A DNA stretch of 64,000 bases, from positions 66,593,501 to 66,657,500 of the forward strand of contig CP142451.1 of assembly GCA_038049695.1 (NCBI GenBank), given 5' to 3'. The stretch comes from Cinnamomum chago (lineage: Eukaryota > Streptophyta > Magnoliopsida > Laurales > Lauraceae). Positions 45,241-58,621 of the stretch are shown one piece after another. Numbering within the stretch: the first letter of the stretch is position 1; the number at the start of each line of letters is the position of its first letter. The translations under genes and the position numbers were made by a program. The notes below the pieces were generated by a model. It made no database searches. It saw nothing but the letters and a program-made list of their open reading frames with translations, and was not told the origin of the DNA.

Positions 45241-45429
45241 AGCAAGGGGAGGTTGGATCTCTTGCTCTTATTACTTTCTTTTTGCAAAAGTCTTCAAGAG
45301 TGCTCCAAGATCAAGAATTCTTCTTCTTCTTCAAAAATCTTCAAGCTTTTCTTCCTCTTCTCCGTCAATGGCTTCAAGTAAGTTTTCTTTTTCAAGAAAT
45401 TTCCATTGTAGAAGTAGGATGGTAAGAAA

Positions 45430-45720
45430 AAAGTTCTTTTCTTTCTTTCTTTCTTTTTTCTTTTTTCTCTTTTTTTTTCTTTTTCTCTTTTTTTTTCTTT
45501 TTTTTTTGTTTCCCACGGTTTTCTTCTCTTTTTTCTTCTTCTTTTTTTTTACACTTTTTTTTTGCTTTTTTTTTTGTGGTCGTACGGACATATCTGTACG
45601 GACTGGGCCGTACGGCCATGTGGCAGTGGGCCAGTCCCCTTTTTTTCTCTTTTTTTTTTTTTTTTTTGCTTTCCCCTCTCCTCTCTTTTCTTTTAGGGGT
45701 CTCTTTTTTTGCTCACCATG
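45430..45720. repeat. Poly-T-rich tract in the long first intron
   Basis: Runs of T broken by C give long Phe- or Lys-rich open frames on both strands that are not genes. A small palindromic patch 'gtacggacatatctgtacgg' lies at about 45583-45602. Confidence 0.8.
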
Positions 45721-48700
45721 ATAATGAGGTTTATGAAAATCAAAATGTTCATGCATTTTTTTTATGCATCAAATAAAAGGCTAGAATTTCTAGGTCAAGC
45801 CAACATGAGTTTTGGCTTGGACAAACTTTGATTGGTTTTGACCAAATTGGGTTGGAATTGGTCAAACTTTTGTCAAGGGTTTCCTAGCATCTAATGCATG
45901 ACAATTTCCTTTCTATGCATGTTTTTTGCAAATTGAATTGGGAGCATGATAATGCATACCTGAAAGTCTTTTTCAAGTTTAGGGATTTTGGAGCTCGCGG
46001 CAATGTTAAGCCCTTTCCTAGTCTTGCGGATCTTTGAGGTGCTTTGCAAGTTTTGGAATTTGGAGCTCGCAGCAATGTTGACTCCTCTTCCATTCTTGTG
46101 GAGATTTGAGAAGACTGGCTTGATGTCGCGGCAATGTTTGAGTTCGAGTCTTCTTCGAGAATCCTCCATTAATTATGAGCTCGCAGTGATGTTGAGTTCA
46201 TCTTCAAGCTTCCTATCTTTTGGGGTGTTTCCCTTTTCTTCTGAATTACCCTGGAACCATGTCAAAATTTCACCAAATTTTTTTAGCGGAATTCTGTCAT
46301 TTGATGATTGATTTTTCTCTTTTCCAACCTTTGCAGGTTGTTCCTCCAAAACGAACAAGGGTAAGGGGCCTGCTACTGACACACCTCGCCGGTCTACCAG
46401 ATCTCCTAATGCATCTGTACAACAGGCCTAAGAGAAGGTCCAGTATGTCGAGAAGAACTTGGAAGAGTACAACTCCCTTAGCCGCGATGAGATGAGACAA
46501 CGATTGATCGCTCTCAAAGATGAGGAGTTTTACAAAATTATGGTAAGCAACCGTCCTTGGGTCACGGACGATCAGAGCATTGTGCCCAAGCCTACCTTCT
46601 TCTTTGGCGATGCAGTCCCTGGCGACTTGACGTACCAAAGAATGTGTTTTCAGTTCTCTTACACAGATGATGGTGAGGAGAAAACTATTTCTACCCAGTC
46701 GACCTTTGATCGGATTGTCTCGATCATGAGTCTTTCTCCGACGTGTCCCAAGAGGGAGTATCCTCCAAGCTGGGTGAAGAGGACCAATGTGATAAAGACC
46801 GGGGTTTTTGTTGGCAGCCCTTCCGGATATGCGGAGAAGTCACCTGTCCGTATGGACATGTTGATGCCCTCCAGTGGCTACCAAGGTTCTGACCATCCGT
46901 CGGTCAATTTGAGACCGGTTGGTCTTGGCATTTTTCGGGGTGACGGTAGCAATTGGGTGAAGCCTTTCCGACTTCGTGGCCGTTTCAGTGCTGATTTAAG
47001 CTGGGAATCGTGGACTGATCACACCCTGTAGGTTGGTGGAGCCATTTTGAAGGAGGCAGGGATCTTCGATGCAGTTCGTGCTTTTCGGAAGACCGTGGTT
47101 TTTTCTGATGAGGCCTTCATGGCCATGCTAGAGTCATTCCTTCCACAAACCAACACCTTCATTGTGACGAACGATGAGATTGGTTTTACTTTGAAGGAAT
47201 TAAACATCATCACCGAGCTGCCTATCCTTGGCAAACTCTATGAGGAGTTTATGCCTATCGACATCGTTCTTAAGGAGCAGTCTAAGGGGTTCAGGCTCCT
47301 GTACTTTCAGTTTATCGCCTTCTATAATTTTTTTAAGGAGAAGGAGGGCTCGAAAGTCCGGTGTAACAGTTGGAAGAATTGTACCTCTAACTTCTTTGAC
47401 GGTAGAGAGTCTTCTGATGGTATGGCCCAGGATGTTAAGGCCAAGAACCCAGGTTTGAAGAAGATCTCCGTCATGTGAGATGACTTGAAGAAGTTCTTCG
47501 GGAGTATAGACGCCCTTTATCCTGACATTGCACTGCGGAGAGATCTCGTTGTTTACCTCACTTATCGGTTGGGTGAGGCTATTTTCGCTGGAGGAGATGG
47601 AACACACATCAGGCCGCACTGTATTTTTTCGGCTTGTCAGATGGCATTCGGAGAGCGGCTTGCTTTGATACTTGCTCTGTACTCCTACTTGTGTACCGAC
47701 TTGCAGGCTGCTGTTTTCTTAGTTCGGCTGGGGCTCCCTATGAACAGCGTATTTTCAACCCATATTTTCTATTCGTGGTATGTTTACCACTATCCTGGCT
47801 TCCATCGCTTGGGAGTTACACAGGGTGATGACCCTTTCATGATTCGATTGGCTAGAGGGGCAGCTGTTTCTGAATCTCTTTTGTCTGCCCGTTTGAGGAT
47901 CCGACGGTTCAGGGACGTCAAGATAGGGCAATCTTCAGTGAAGCTTTCTCCAGGTTTGCAAAAGAAGGCTTTTGATTTTGGTGTCTCCCGTGATTCCACC
48001 AGGGCGGGGTCGGGAAGACACTACCCCTTGACCAATGCAGAAAAGGGGCGGCTTTTTAACATACGTGTTAGTACGATGGTGTACCGGAGACATCTTTTTT
48101 TATTGATATACAGCCGTATGTTCCCTCTCGTTTCGCGCTGTAGTTGGGCTTCTCTTAAGGCGTTGTTGGAGCGCATTCGAGCATGGTGAAGCATTTTGAA
48201 GGTTTGCAGGACGGGAGGAATGCATGGGCCTTTTACAGTGCGGAGGACACTACCGCCGTGATTTCCTATCCTGAGTTGCTCAATTTTCGGACTGTTGGTT
48301 TCACGAAATGGTTTGCGGAAAGCTTTTTAGTGTACCAGGGGCTTTCCAAGAAGGAGCTTGATGTCAAGCAAAATCTTCTGGGAAGGGTCTTGGCAGATCA
48401 GATGGAGTCCGATGAGAGGAAGTTCTGGGTTTCCTTTCCGGAGAGAAGCACAAGATCGGTTTTCTCAGTGAGTAGGACATCATCAGATTAGGAGTTGTAC
48501 AAGAGATACCTAGTGAAGTCTTGGAACAGCTAGAAGAGGAGGAAGCCGAGATCGACGCTTGGATGCAAGCGGAACTAATGAAGGCTTCCATGGAGTCTAC
48601 TGGGAAGAGCAGACCATCCGGTGAGGAATCAAGCGAAGCTCCTAACTCTGACAATGGGGCGGGTACTTCAAGTAAATCAACCCATAGAAGCAAGAGGAAG

Positions 48701-50114
48701 AGAGGGCAACGCCGTAGTAAGAGACGACTTGAAGACTCTCCTGATTTAGAAGTCCCTCTCACAACTGCTGAAGAGTTGTCAGGGGATGTTGATATGCCTC
48801 CAGAAAAGAGGAGCCGAGAAGAAGAGATTGTTGGTGAAGGTATGATTCTTCCTCTTTCTCTCTCCATTTCTTTCATCAAGATTTTCTTTTTTTTTTATTC
48901 GCCTTTTCTCCTTTTTTCAGTGGAAGATGAGGACTTGGTGATGCCTGAGGTTCCGACTGATGAAGCAGTGACGGATCCGATTACGACATCTGAAGAAGAA
49001 CCGAGGAACTCTAGAGTGATTCCAGAATCTTCACCTGGTATGACTTCTTTGTATTTTCTTTCTTTTTTTGTCTGTGTTGTCATATGCTAACATGTTGCTC
49101 ATTTTCTTGTCAGCTGACTTGTCACAGGATTCGACGATTTCGAGCCATCCATGGATATGGCCTTTGATGACGCTTCGGATGAACTCATGGAGGCAGAAAG
49201 TATTCCGCCGATCGTCGAAGAAGGTATTTGTAGCAATAACCCTGATGATAATGATTTTTTCAACAGGATCATATTCATACCTTTTTTATTTTGTTTCGCT
49301 GGCAGATTGTGGGGTAGCAGAAGAAGTTCCTCCGTCTTTCTTAGTGCCAAAGCAGGGGATGCCTGCAGTTAAACCAGAAGTAGGGACTTCTTCTTCAACC
49401 AATGGAGAGGGGCGAGCCTTCATCCGAGCCATCTCTTGAGTATGCGAAGAAAATGTTGAAGAGCGTTTTGAGCTCATGGGTCAAAACTCTATCTTCTGGC
49501 CATTTAGAAGCAGGCTTTGGCATGGTCAAGCATATGCAGGACATCCTTGCAGATAACGAAGAAGTCAGTCTGGACATTGCAGGTTCGAAGGCTTTCGTTG
49601 ATGAAGTCATAGCTCTTGGCAACAAGTGGAATGAGACCAAGAACTTCCCAAGTGGTGACTTCTTCAATGAGATGTTTTTGAAGCCTTTTGGCGAGGTCAA
49701 GTCTGAACTGAACGAGATCTCGCTGACTCGGAAGCAATTCGTTCGGGAGAGGAACGTTACCGAGTTAGCTATCATTGAGCTGACAGAAGATCTGCGCCGT
49801 GTTGATAGAGAGGTCGTTGAGACCAGGCTGTAAGTGTCACATGTCTATGAGCACTGAGTTTGTTTTTTCAATTCCGTGCCAATGTGTTCCAAAGTTCTTG
49901 CCTCTCAAAGTGCCTCAAGGAAGATCATATTCAGAGGGTTTATCAAGCTATTGGAAAGTTCGGATTCATCAAAGAAGGTCTCCATTTGTGTTTGACAACC
50001 TTTTCAGGTATTTTATACCCAGACCAAATCCTTAGATCCCTGGGAAAAAGATGTGTTTTAAAATCACGATTTCTATCCCTTTTATCTCAGTTTAAATAGT
50101 CCTTCTAAAAAGGG

Positions 50115-50450
50115 TCAGGTGACCGGCGGTTAGCCGCCCTTTGCAAGGGGGCTAGTCGCCAGACCCACGGTCAGCTTTCCAGTAAGCCTCTTTTGTCAGG
50201 TTGATATTCGGCTCTTCCTGCGGCTAACCGCCATGTGTACCTATGGCTAGCCGCAGTGCAAAACCGTGGGTTACGGTTTGCTTTCCAGAAACCAATTTTT
50301 TCAGAACCCTCCTTGCGGTTGCCTCACGGCTAGCCCCCAACTTTTCATGCGGCTAACCGTGAGCCAACCTGATTTGAGTTTTCTGACCGTTGTTTGAAAG
50401 GGGCTAGCCGCTGGTCTAAAGGGGCTAGCCGCCAATATAGCCGTTGGATG
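50115..50450. repeat. GCTAGC-core palindrome array in the SIRE-like 5' LTR
   Basis: About eight near-copies of GCGGCTAGCCGC occur, some as GCGGCTAACCG or GGGCTAGTCGCC. They lie directly upstream of the TATA box. The 3' LTR has the same array at about 61160-61470, and two copies occur at 58682-58712 before the third ORF. Confidence 0.88.
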
Positions 50451-51324
50451 TTTTCTATATATCTGGAGCTTGTTTCTTTTTTCCAGTGGACTCTTTTGAG
50501 AGAGCTTTGCGTGCTATTTTCTTCTCAAAAAATTTAAGGTCTCAAATCTTCTTCCAAACACTCATGTAGTAGATTTAGGAAAATCCCAGAGCTTCATTAG
50601 CTCCCAGATGAGTGTGTTGTGTGAGAAGAGTTTCTCTAGGATCCCTTACTGTGGATGAATGCCATATCCATGTTACCCTAGAGGACCAGACCTCTGAACC
50701 TTGGTTGTGCTACACTATGGAAGTTTCCTTCTCAACTCCAAGGCGTCGTCAAGAGGTGAAAGCTTCGACTACTGTCAAAGCTCTTTAGAACTCTTTCCAT
50801 CTTCATCAAAGGCAAGTGTTCACCCTTCTTTGAACTTCTACAATCTGTGATGGTGATTCGGATCTGTGTGACTAAATCACCTTGTAATTGTGTGAGTGGG
50901 AGTAGATCTGAGTGATCGAACCTCGGTAACAATATTATAGTTGAATTAGTACTTGTGTAGTGTGATTCTTCTTATTGGAACCAAGGGTCTGTGCGACCTT
51001 TGAGAGTGGATGTAGGTCTTTGTGACTGAACCACTATAATTTTCCAGTGTCTATTCTTTGTGGCATGATTTACTTTTCTATATTTATATTGTGGAATTTG
51101 TTGTGTATGATAGGTTATCACTAAGTTCAATAGACACACACACTTGTGCTTATCTACTCTCATCTAATTGTATCTTTTCGTTATTGCTTAAGCTGTCTTG
51201 ATGAACACATATGCTACTTAAGTCTTTCTCTTCATTGTGTTTGTTCTGCTCTTTGTTCTGGTTATATTAAAAGTGCCTTAAAAAGTTTAAAATTGGTAAT
51301 TGATTCTCTTAGTCCTATTCACCT

Positions 51325-51600
51325 GGGTGGGTGGGTGGGTGGTGGGTTAACTTATCATAGATGAGCCATCCATCTTGCACTACATCGAAACTCATCATTC
51401 TAAAACACATCATGATTCATGCCTCTCAAGTGAACAGGGGGGTTGTCCCATCACATGTGGGGCTCACTAATAGTCCATCCAGCTGGACCACAAAAATATA
51501 TCTTTATTGAATTTCATGTGACCTCAGGTTTGGGTAGATCCGAATGGATTAGACTGTTGGATCGAATGCATACCCCCATTTGAAAGAACTGAACTTGTGG
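51325..51600. other. Segment present only in the 5' LTR of the SIRE-like element
   Basis: The LTRs align up to 'cctattcacc' and again from 'actcagtcattgg'. Between these the 5' LTR has about 277 extra bases beginning with a (TGGG)n run. No TSD or TIR is seen. It is either an insertion after integration or a deletion in the 3' copy. Confidence 0.7.
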
Positions 51601-51634
51601 GACTCAGTCATTGGCCATAGCCTGCACTTTCAAT

Positions 51635-51646
51635 TGGTATCAGAGC
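51635..51646 (+). other. Primer-binding site of the SIRE-like element
   Basis: TGGTATCAGAGC lies two bases after the 5' LTR, complementary to initiator Met-tRNA. Confidence 0.92.
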
Positions 51647-51706
51647 AGGTTACTCCCTTGTGGTTTTACAACCCGGAGTTGATCTATCTCCTTTTCTTTT
51701 GTGCCA

Positions 51707-54255
51707 ATGTCTAATCCAGAAGGTAGTGCCGTAAACAGACCACCATTGTTTGATGGAACTAACTATGCCTTTTGGAAAGCCCGAATGGCTGTGTTTCTCA
51801 AACCCATTTGTGGAGAAGTATGGGATGCTGTGGAGGATGGATGGTCTCCTCCTACCTTCACAGTTGAAGATGGCACTGTCAAACCTCTTCCAAAGGCCAG
51901 GTGGATAAGCTCTGAGAGACTATGATGCTAAGGCTTTGAATGCCATAACCTGTGCTATGAATGCTGAAGAATTCAAAAAAATTATGACATGTGCCACATC
52001 TAAACAAGCTTGGGAGTTGTTGGAAACAAATTATGAAGGAACAACCATTGTTAAAAGAGCCAAGCTCGAAATGCTAACTTCCTAATTCGAATCTCTAAGA
52101 ATGAGAGAAGATGAAATGTTTGATGATTTTCGAACAAAGCTAATGGTAATCGTGAATGAGATGTGGTCACTCGGTGAGTAAATCCCTGAAGGCAAAGTTT
52201 GCAGCAAAATCCTTAGGTCTCTACCTGAAAGATTTCACCCAAAAGTGACTTCTATAAAAGAGTACAATGACCCTGAAACTATGAAAGTAGAAGAACTGTC
52301 GGGTAACATTAGAACCTTTGAGATGAAAATGAATAATGCCTCTAATAAATCCAAAGAGAAGAAATCTATAGCTTTGAAGGCTTCTCAACTATCTCCTTCT
52401 AAAGAAGAATCAGGAAATGAGAATGAAAGTGATGATGAAGATGTTGCTTTACTTACTAAAAGATTCTTAAGACAATTTAAGAAAAAGACTTCAAGGTTTA
52501 ATAAAAAAGAGAAACCTTTTGATAAAAGTAAAAACAAAACCAGCTCCTCCTCTAAGTATCAATCCAGAAATGTTAAATGCTATAACTGTCAAAAGTTTGG
52601 ACACATATCAACTGAGTGTCCAATGGAAAGGAAAGATAAGAAAACTACTCTTGTGGCTACATGAGATGACTCTTCTGAAGCTGAATCAGACTCAGATGAA
52701 TCACACAAAGATCAGACAGAAAATTTCACTATTCTAATGGCCAGAACAGTGTGTGATCCATCTCTTGAGATATCAGAAAATTCTTGAACAATTGATGTTG
52801 AGAAATCTGGGAATGAGTCTGAATCTGATTATGACAGCTCAGATAATGAAAAAGAAGATGAAGATCTTCAAGTCACATATGATAGACTTTATGAGGAAAG
52901 CTGCAAATTGATTGATGCCATGAGCAAACAAAAATCCAAGAGCAAAGTCTTAAAAGACAAAATTGAAACCTTAACTGATGAAAAGAAAAACTTAGCAATT
53001 GAACTAAAAGAAGTTAATTCAAAATTTCAAATTGCTAATGAAAAATTAATCAAGTTCAAGAGAGATGAAAAAGAAGCTGAAACTCTAAAAGAAGTAAACA
53101 CACAGTTAATGGAAGAAGTCACTCGTCTGAAATGGTTTAAAGAAAAATATGAATATTCATTTACCCATGGAGAAGAAAAATTTGAAAGACTTTTTAAAAT
53201 GGGAAAATATCATAGAGACAAAACTGGATTAGGATTCAACAAAGAAGACAAATCTAATCCTAGTGCTTTTACTGTGTTTGTGAAAGGAGAAGCTTCCTCT
53301 AGTAGTCAAAACAATTCTGAAATTACATGTTATTCATGTGGAAGCAAAGGGCATGACAAGTATGAGTGCAAAATGAAACAAATGAAAAGACAGCCCACCA
53401 AGACTTATGTCAATTCCCATAAAGACAAACAGACTAAAATATCTTTTCAAAACAATTCTATCAATCACTCATTCTCTCAACAATTAAATATGTTGATGAA
53501 ACAAATTGGTCGTCTAAAGTTGCAATTCCATAATCATACAAGAACTGTTAAATCAACTGAAAACTACTCTAAGAAATCTTTTCAGCAACAAAATCTTAAC
53601 AAAGCTAGATCTCAAGGTCCTAGTGAAATCCCTGTCATCCAAAGATTCATATGGGTTCCCAAGAACAAAAGCCTAGCAGTTCACACATCTCTTAAAACTA
53701 TTGACCAATCCTTGTGGTACGTAGATAGTGGATGTTCTAGACACATGACTGGGGATAGATCACATTTCTCATCTTTAAATGAATATGTGGGTGGAACTAT
53801 CACTTTTGGTGATGGAAATGTTGCTAAAGTTGTTGGTAAGGGTACATCGAATGTTCCAAACATGCCTGTTATTGAAAATGTTTTATATGTCGTTGGTTTG
53901 AAACATAACTTGCTAAGCATTTCTCAAATATGTGATAAAGATCATGTTGTTAACTTTAGTAGTCATGGTTGTGAGATTTCCAAAAATGGAAAGGTTATTC
54001 TAAGAGGTCTTAGAACCAATGACAACTGTTATGTTAATAGTAACCACAAAGAATTATCCAGTTCAGCCTGTCACATTGCTCGTCTTGATGAAGCTCAACT
54101 ATGGCATAAAAGACTTGGACATGTGAACTTTAGAGACCTGTCCAAATTGAACAAATATGTTAAGGGTCTTCCAAAAATCAGCAAAGAATAAAAAACAGTT
54201 TGTGGAGAATGTCAAAAGGGTAAACAAATCAGAAACTCTCACAAAAAGACAAGAT
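51707..54255 (+). pseudogene. SIRE-like gag, protease and start of integrase, with stops
   Basis: The start is MSNPEGSAVNRPPLFDGTNY at 51707, the usual opening of SIRE gag (DUF4219/UBN2). The frame shifts near 51905, then runs to 54189. UBN2 segments include LETNYEGTTIVKRAKLEML and ILRSLPERFHPKV. Two knuckles follow: CYNCQKFGHISTEC at about 52579 and CYSCGSKGHDKYEC at about 53329, with a Lys/Glu-rich coiled coil between. The protease has LWYVDSGCSRHMTG (about 53714). The gag-pre-integrase block LWHKRLGHVNFRDLSKLN follows. In-frame stops lie at 52083, 52179, 52662, 52785 and 54189. The integrase zinc region (C-G-E-C-Q-K-G-K-Q) is then cut at about 54255 by an inserted LTR. Confidence 0.9.
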
Positions 54256-54629
54256 TGTTAGGAATTTTGTAGATTGCAATTTGATGGATGCATTATATTC
54301 AAGCATCATTTGATTTACACACATATGCATTGATTTAGAAAATCTTGAAATCTTGATTTATACATGCATTGGGTTTTAGACTTGAAGAAATATTGATTTA
54401 TGCATGATTTGTTTTTAATCTTGGATGCATTTGTTTTTGAAAAGAAGTTTTAGAAATCAAGCAAGCCTATGGTCTAAATCTTTCAAATCTTTTTAGGCAT
54501 TTTGTGTTTCATGTTTTTAACCCTCTTAGTGTGATTTAAAACATGATTCCATGCTTGGTTTAATGGCCCAAAAATCCCCACAAAGAAATGCTTTGAAAAA
54601 AAATGCAAAATTAGGGTTTTTGGTCCCAG

Positions 54630-54775
54630 GCCCGGTCGACCTGCATGGGCTCGGTCGACCGGCCCAACAGGGGACCCGGTCGACCGAGCCCTCTGCGGGT
54701 CGACCGGGATAGTGCCGTTGTGCCCTATCAAACGGTCAGTTTTATGACCGTTGTGAAGGCCAGGTCGACCGGGGA
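54630..54775. repeat. GTCGAC-core palindrome array in the inserted LTR
   Basis: Five copies close to CCGGTCGACCGG (variants GGTCGACCTG, GGGTCGACCGGG) occur within 145 bp, ending about 25 bp before the TATA box. Confidence 0.85.
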
Positions 54776-55649
54776 AGAGCCGTTGGGCACATTTTGGCTA
54801 TATAAATACTAGTTCATTCCTTTGCCAAAAGTTGAGGATTTTTAGGCCTTCCTTGAGAGGTTTTGAGGCAAATCAAAGGGAAATGAACTATGGGATGAAA
54901 GGGGTCAGTAGGAAAGCTAAAGCTTGGATTAATGAAGTCAAATCACCAAGTAAGCTCTACTTTCCTTAGTCATATGTTTTCATGCTTTGCTTAATTATTG
55001 GTAAATCTTTTGTAGCATGATAAACTATGAGTTGTTGTGTCCTTAACATGTTTTATGTTTTGAATTGATTTATTGTTTTGGATGCATCACCATTGATTCA
55101 ATCCAAGTAGTACTTTAATTGGTAAATCTAAGTAAATCATGTTAATGAAAGAATCTTTGAAATTATATGTAACATGATTCCTATACTTGGTTGAATCTAT
55201 GGTTGTTGTTTTTCATCATAAGAAAATCTTTTTCAAATCTATCTTATGTTTTGGATTCAACATCTTTACAAATCATATGTAACTTTGTTTTAAAGTTTCA
55301 CAACTTGCTTTGCTTTGATAGGTATATCATTTTCAAGTTGTTTTTATAATTACATATGATTTGTCCCCTATTTTCAATCAAATCTATTTTTATGTTTTAT
55401 GAGCTACATTGTTGATTTGATTGACATTCCTATGCATCACATGTTTTGTACTTAGAATTTCACAACTTGTTTAGGATACAAATGTATATCTTTTACAAGT
55501 TATTATTAACATGTGATTTGCATTCTTTCCTGAATCATAAATGTTTTTATGAGCTAAAACTTTCAAAAGCCTTAGGCATTTATGAGCTTTCATTTTAAAA
55601 ATGATTGAGGACATCATACATACACATTGAGCATTCATCTTTGCATCCA

Positions 55650-55651
<2 letters not shown>

Positions 55652-55682
<31 letters not shown>
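55652..55682. repeat. (GT)n microsatellite
   Basis: About fifteen uninterrupted GT dinucleotides. Confidence 0.95.
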
Positions 55683-55685
<3 letters not shown>

Positions 55686-56190
55686 TAGATTTACACTTTC
55701 ATATCCGCCTAATTAAGAGGCGTTGTAATGAGCTAAATTGAATCTCCATCAAGTCTATTTTAGACACTAATTAGAGAGATAACCAACCATTGGTTGAAGA
55801 GGTTATTGCTTAGCCTAAGAAAAGCATAATGTATAGGTTGATGTTAAGCCTTGAAAAACATCATTGTATAGGTTGATGTTGAGCCTTGAAAAACATTATT
55901 GTAAAGGTTATTGATTAGCCTATTGAAAAACATAAATAGTGAAAATCCGGTGGGGTGTTGGATCATAAGCCGGTAGTGGATGTAGGCATTGAGGCCGAAC
56001 CACTATAAATCCTTGTGTGATGGTGCTTGATTTGTGGTGATTGTTTTTATTAAGCTTCCGCATTTTATTTGTAATCACCACTTGTGACTAGTTTAAGTTA
56101 AAGAAGTTAAAATTTGTCATAATTGGTCATAATTGAAGCTCACCCTATTAACCCCCCCCCCCTCCTAGGGTTCGGATCCCTGGACTTTCA

Positions 56191-58621
56191 CTCTAGACCT
56201 CTAGAGCTTCTCCATATGGACCTGGTTGATCCAACTAAGAAAGAGAGTAAAGGGGGCAAAAGATACTTTCTTGTTATTGTTGATGATTATTCAAGATTCA
56301 CTTGGGTTGCATTTCTAAGAGCAGTTGCTTATTCTGAATGCTTACGCTAATTTAAAAAGATTGTGAAAGGGATCCAAGTTGAAAAAGGAAGAGCAGTTGT
56401 TCGAATAAGAAGTGATCATGGTGGTGAATTTGAAAATACAAAGTTTGAAAAATATTGTGATAAGTATGGAATTCACCATGAATTTTCTGGCCCTAAAACA
56501 CCTCAACAAAATGGTATTGCTGAAAGAAAGAATTGAGTCTTACAAGAAATGGCCACAGTTATGCTTCATGGAAAGAGTGTTCCTAGAGATCTATGGGCTG
56601 AAGCAGTTAGTACAGCTTGTCACATCATAAATAGGGTATACTTGAGAACTGGCTTGGATAAAACTGCTTATGAATTATGGCATGAGAGAAGGCCGAACAT
56701 TAGCTACTTTAAAATTTTTGGTAGCAAGTGCTATATACTCAAGGACAGAGAACACTTGAGCAAATTTGATTCTAAAAGTGATGAAGGCATCTTCATTGGC
56801 TATTCTCAAAACAGTCATGCCTACAGAGTGTTGAATTTAAACACTGGAGCCATACAAGAATCCATAAATGTAGTCATTGACGACAAACTAAATGATTTCA
56901 GTCATCAAGAAAACCTTAATAATGATGAGATAAATGTCCCAACTGAAAAACTGGACGAGTCTCCAATCTCCAAGGATTTGGTAAATGTGAAACATCATTC
57001 TATGGACCAAATTCTGGGAGATCCTTTGGCTGGTGTCAAAACTAGAAGACAATTAGAAAACATTGTTAGCTACCTTTGCTTTACTTCTACTTTTGAACCT
57101 AAAAATGTTGATGAAGCTTTTTCTGATGATAATTGGATAAATGCCATGCAAGAAGAGTTAAATCAATTTGCTAGAAATGAAGTTTGGGATCTAGTGCCTA
57201 GACCTGATGACAAAAATGTTGTAGGTACCAAGTGGATTTCCAAAAATAAACTTGATGAAAATGGTACCATTGTTAGAAACAAGGTCAGGCTCGTTGCTCA
57301 AGGGTACTCTCAAATTGAAGGAATTGATTTTGAAGAAACTTTTGCTCCCATTGCTAGACTTGAATCCATTAGAATCCTTCTTTCCATTGCTTGTTCTTTG
57401 AAATTTAAACTATACCAAATGGATGTCAAAAGTGCTTTTCTAAATGGTATTTTGGAAGAAGAAGTTTATGTTGACCAACCCAAAGGGTTTGAAGACCCTA
57501 AGAAGCCTAACCATGTGTATCATCTTAGAAAGGCTCTCTATGGTCTCAAACAAGCCCTTAGAGCTTTGTATGAGAGGCTTACTCAATTATTAATTGATCA
57601 AAGCTTTAAAAGGGGTAGTGTGGATAAAACTCTCTTTATTCAAACTAACAATGATAATATTTTGATTGCTCAAATTTATGTTGATGATATAGTGTTTGGA
57701 TCTACTTGTAATGATCTCACAGAAAAGTTTGCTAATCTTATGAAATCTAAATTTGAAATGAGTATGGTTGGTGAACTTAATTTCTTTCTAGGATTACAAG
57801 TTAAACAATTGTCTGATGGAATTTTTATTTCCCAAACCAAATATGCTAAAGAATTAATCAAAAGGTTTGGATTAGAATTAGCCAAGCACATGAACACACC
57901 CATGAGCACAACACTCAAATTATCTAGAGAGTCAAGTGGTAAGAGTGTTGATTCCAGTCTGTATAGGAGCATGATAGGCAGCTTATTATATCTTACAGCC
58001 AGTAGACCTGATATAGCATTCAGTGTAGGAGCTTGCGCCAGATATCAATCCGATCCTTAAGAAATTCATTTGAAAGCTGTTAAAAGAATCATTAGATATG
58101 TTTCAGGGACTTCAGGATATGGCTTATGGTATCCATATGACTCATCTACTTGCATTGCTAGATACTCAGACGCCGATTGGGCTGGAAATGTGGATGATAG
58201 AAAATCTACAAGCGGTGGGTGCTTTTACCTAGGAAACTCTCTTGTTGCCTGGCACATCAAGAAACAATCATCCATCTCCTTATCTACAGCTGAAGCAGAA
58301 TATATAGCAGCTGGTAGTGGTTGTACTCAAATGCTGTGGATGAGACAAATGCTCAAAGACTATGGTATTAAACAGTGTAGCATGAACTTGTACTGTGATA
58401 ACACTAGTGCTATCAATATCTCCAAAAATCCCGTCCAACATTCTAGAACCAAACATATCGATATTAGACATTATTTCATTAGAGAATTAGTTGAAGAAGG
58501 AGTCATAGTTTTGGAGCATATTCCTACAGAAAAACAACTTGCATACATTTTAACAAAACCCTTGGATGTTTCCAAATTTGAAAATATGCGAAAATCCCTT
58601 GGTGTTTGTGATATTGGATGA
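56191..58621 (+). pseudogene. SIRE-like pol: integrase core, reverse transcriptase, RNase H
   Basis: The integrase core reads LELLHMDLVDPTKKESKGGK, VIVDDYSRFTWV, then IRSDHGGEFEN, KTPQQNGIAERKN (D, D, E positions). RT follows with [74 protein letters not shown] and the catalytic [11 protein letters not shown]. RNase H has YSDADWAGNVDDRKSTSGGC, SLSTAEAEYIAA and YCDNTSAINISKNP. The frame ends at TGA 58619-58621. Stops interrupt at 56348, 56534 and 58058; otherwise it is collinear with SIRE/Copia pol. Confidence 0.93.

Larger units (their letters stand above)
49829..51632 (+). repeat. 5' LTR of the SIRE-like element
   Basis: It is 1804 bp, about 277 bp longer than the 3' LTR because of an extra segment at about 51325-51600. 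A TATATA lies at 50456-50461 just after an array of GGCTAGCCGC palindromes (50115-50450). Confidence 0.92.
54256..56190 (+). mobile_element. Solo LTR-like insertion in the SIRE-like integrase
   Basis: Coding sequence is lost between HKKTR (ending about 54254) and SRPLELLHMDLV (starting about 56193). The block begins TGTTAGGAATTTTG and ends 'ggatccctggactttca', resembling a Copia LTR end (compare the host LTR's ending in TTTCA). It has a TATATAAATA at about 54799 and an array of GGTCGACCGG palindromes (54630-54775) just upstream. No 5-bp TSD is seen (AAGAT against CTCTA), so small deletions or recombination at the borders are likely. No ORF inside. Confidence 0.72.

Noticed and set aside
45331-45756. 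Lys-rich (minus) and Phe-rich (plus, 45008-45721) proteins
   Set aside because: Both come from T-homopolymer runs in the intron; no domain or codon pattern.
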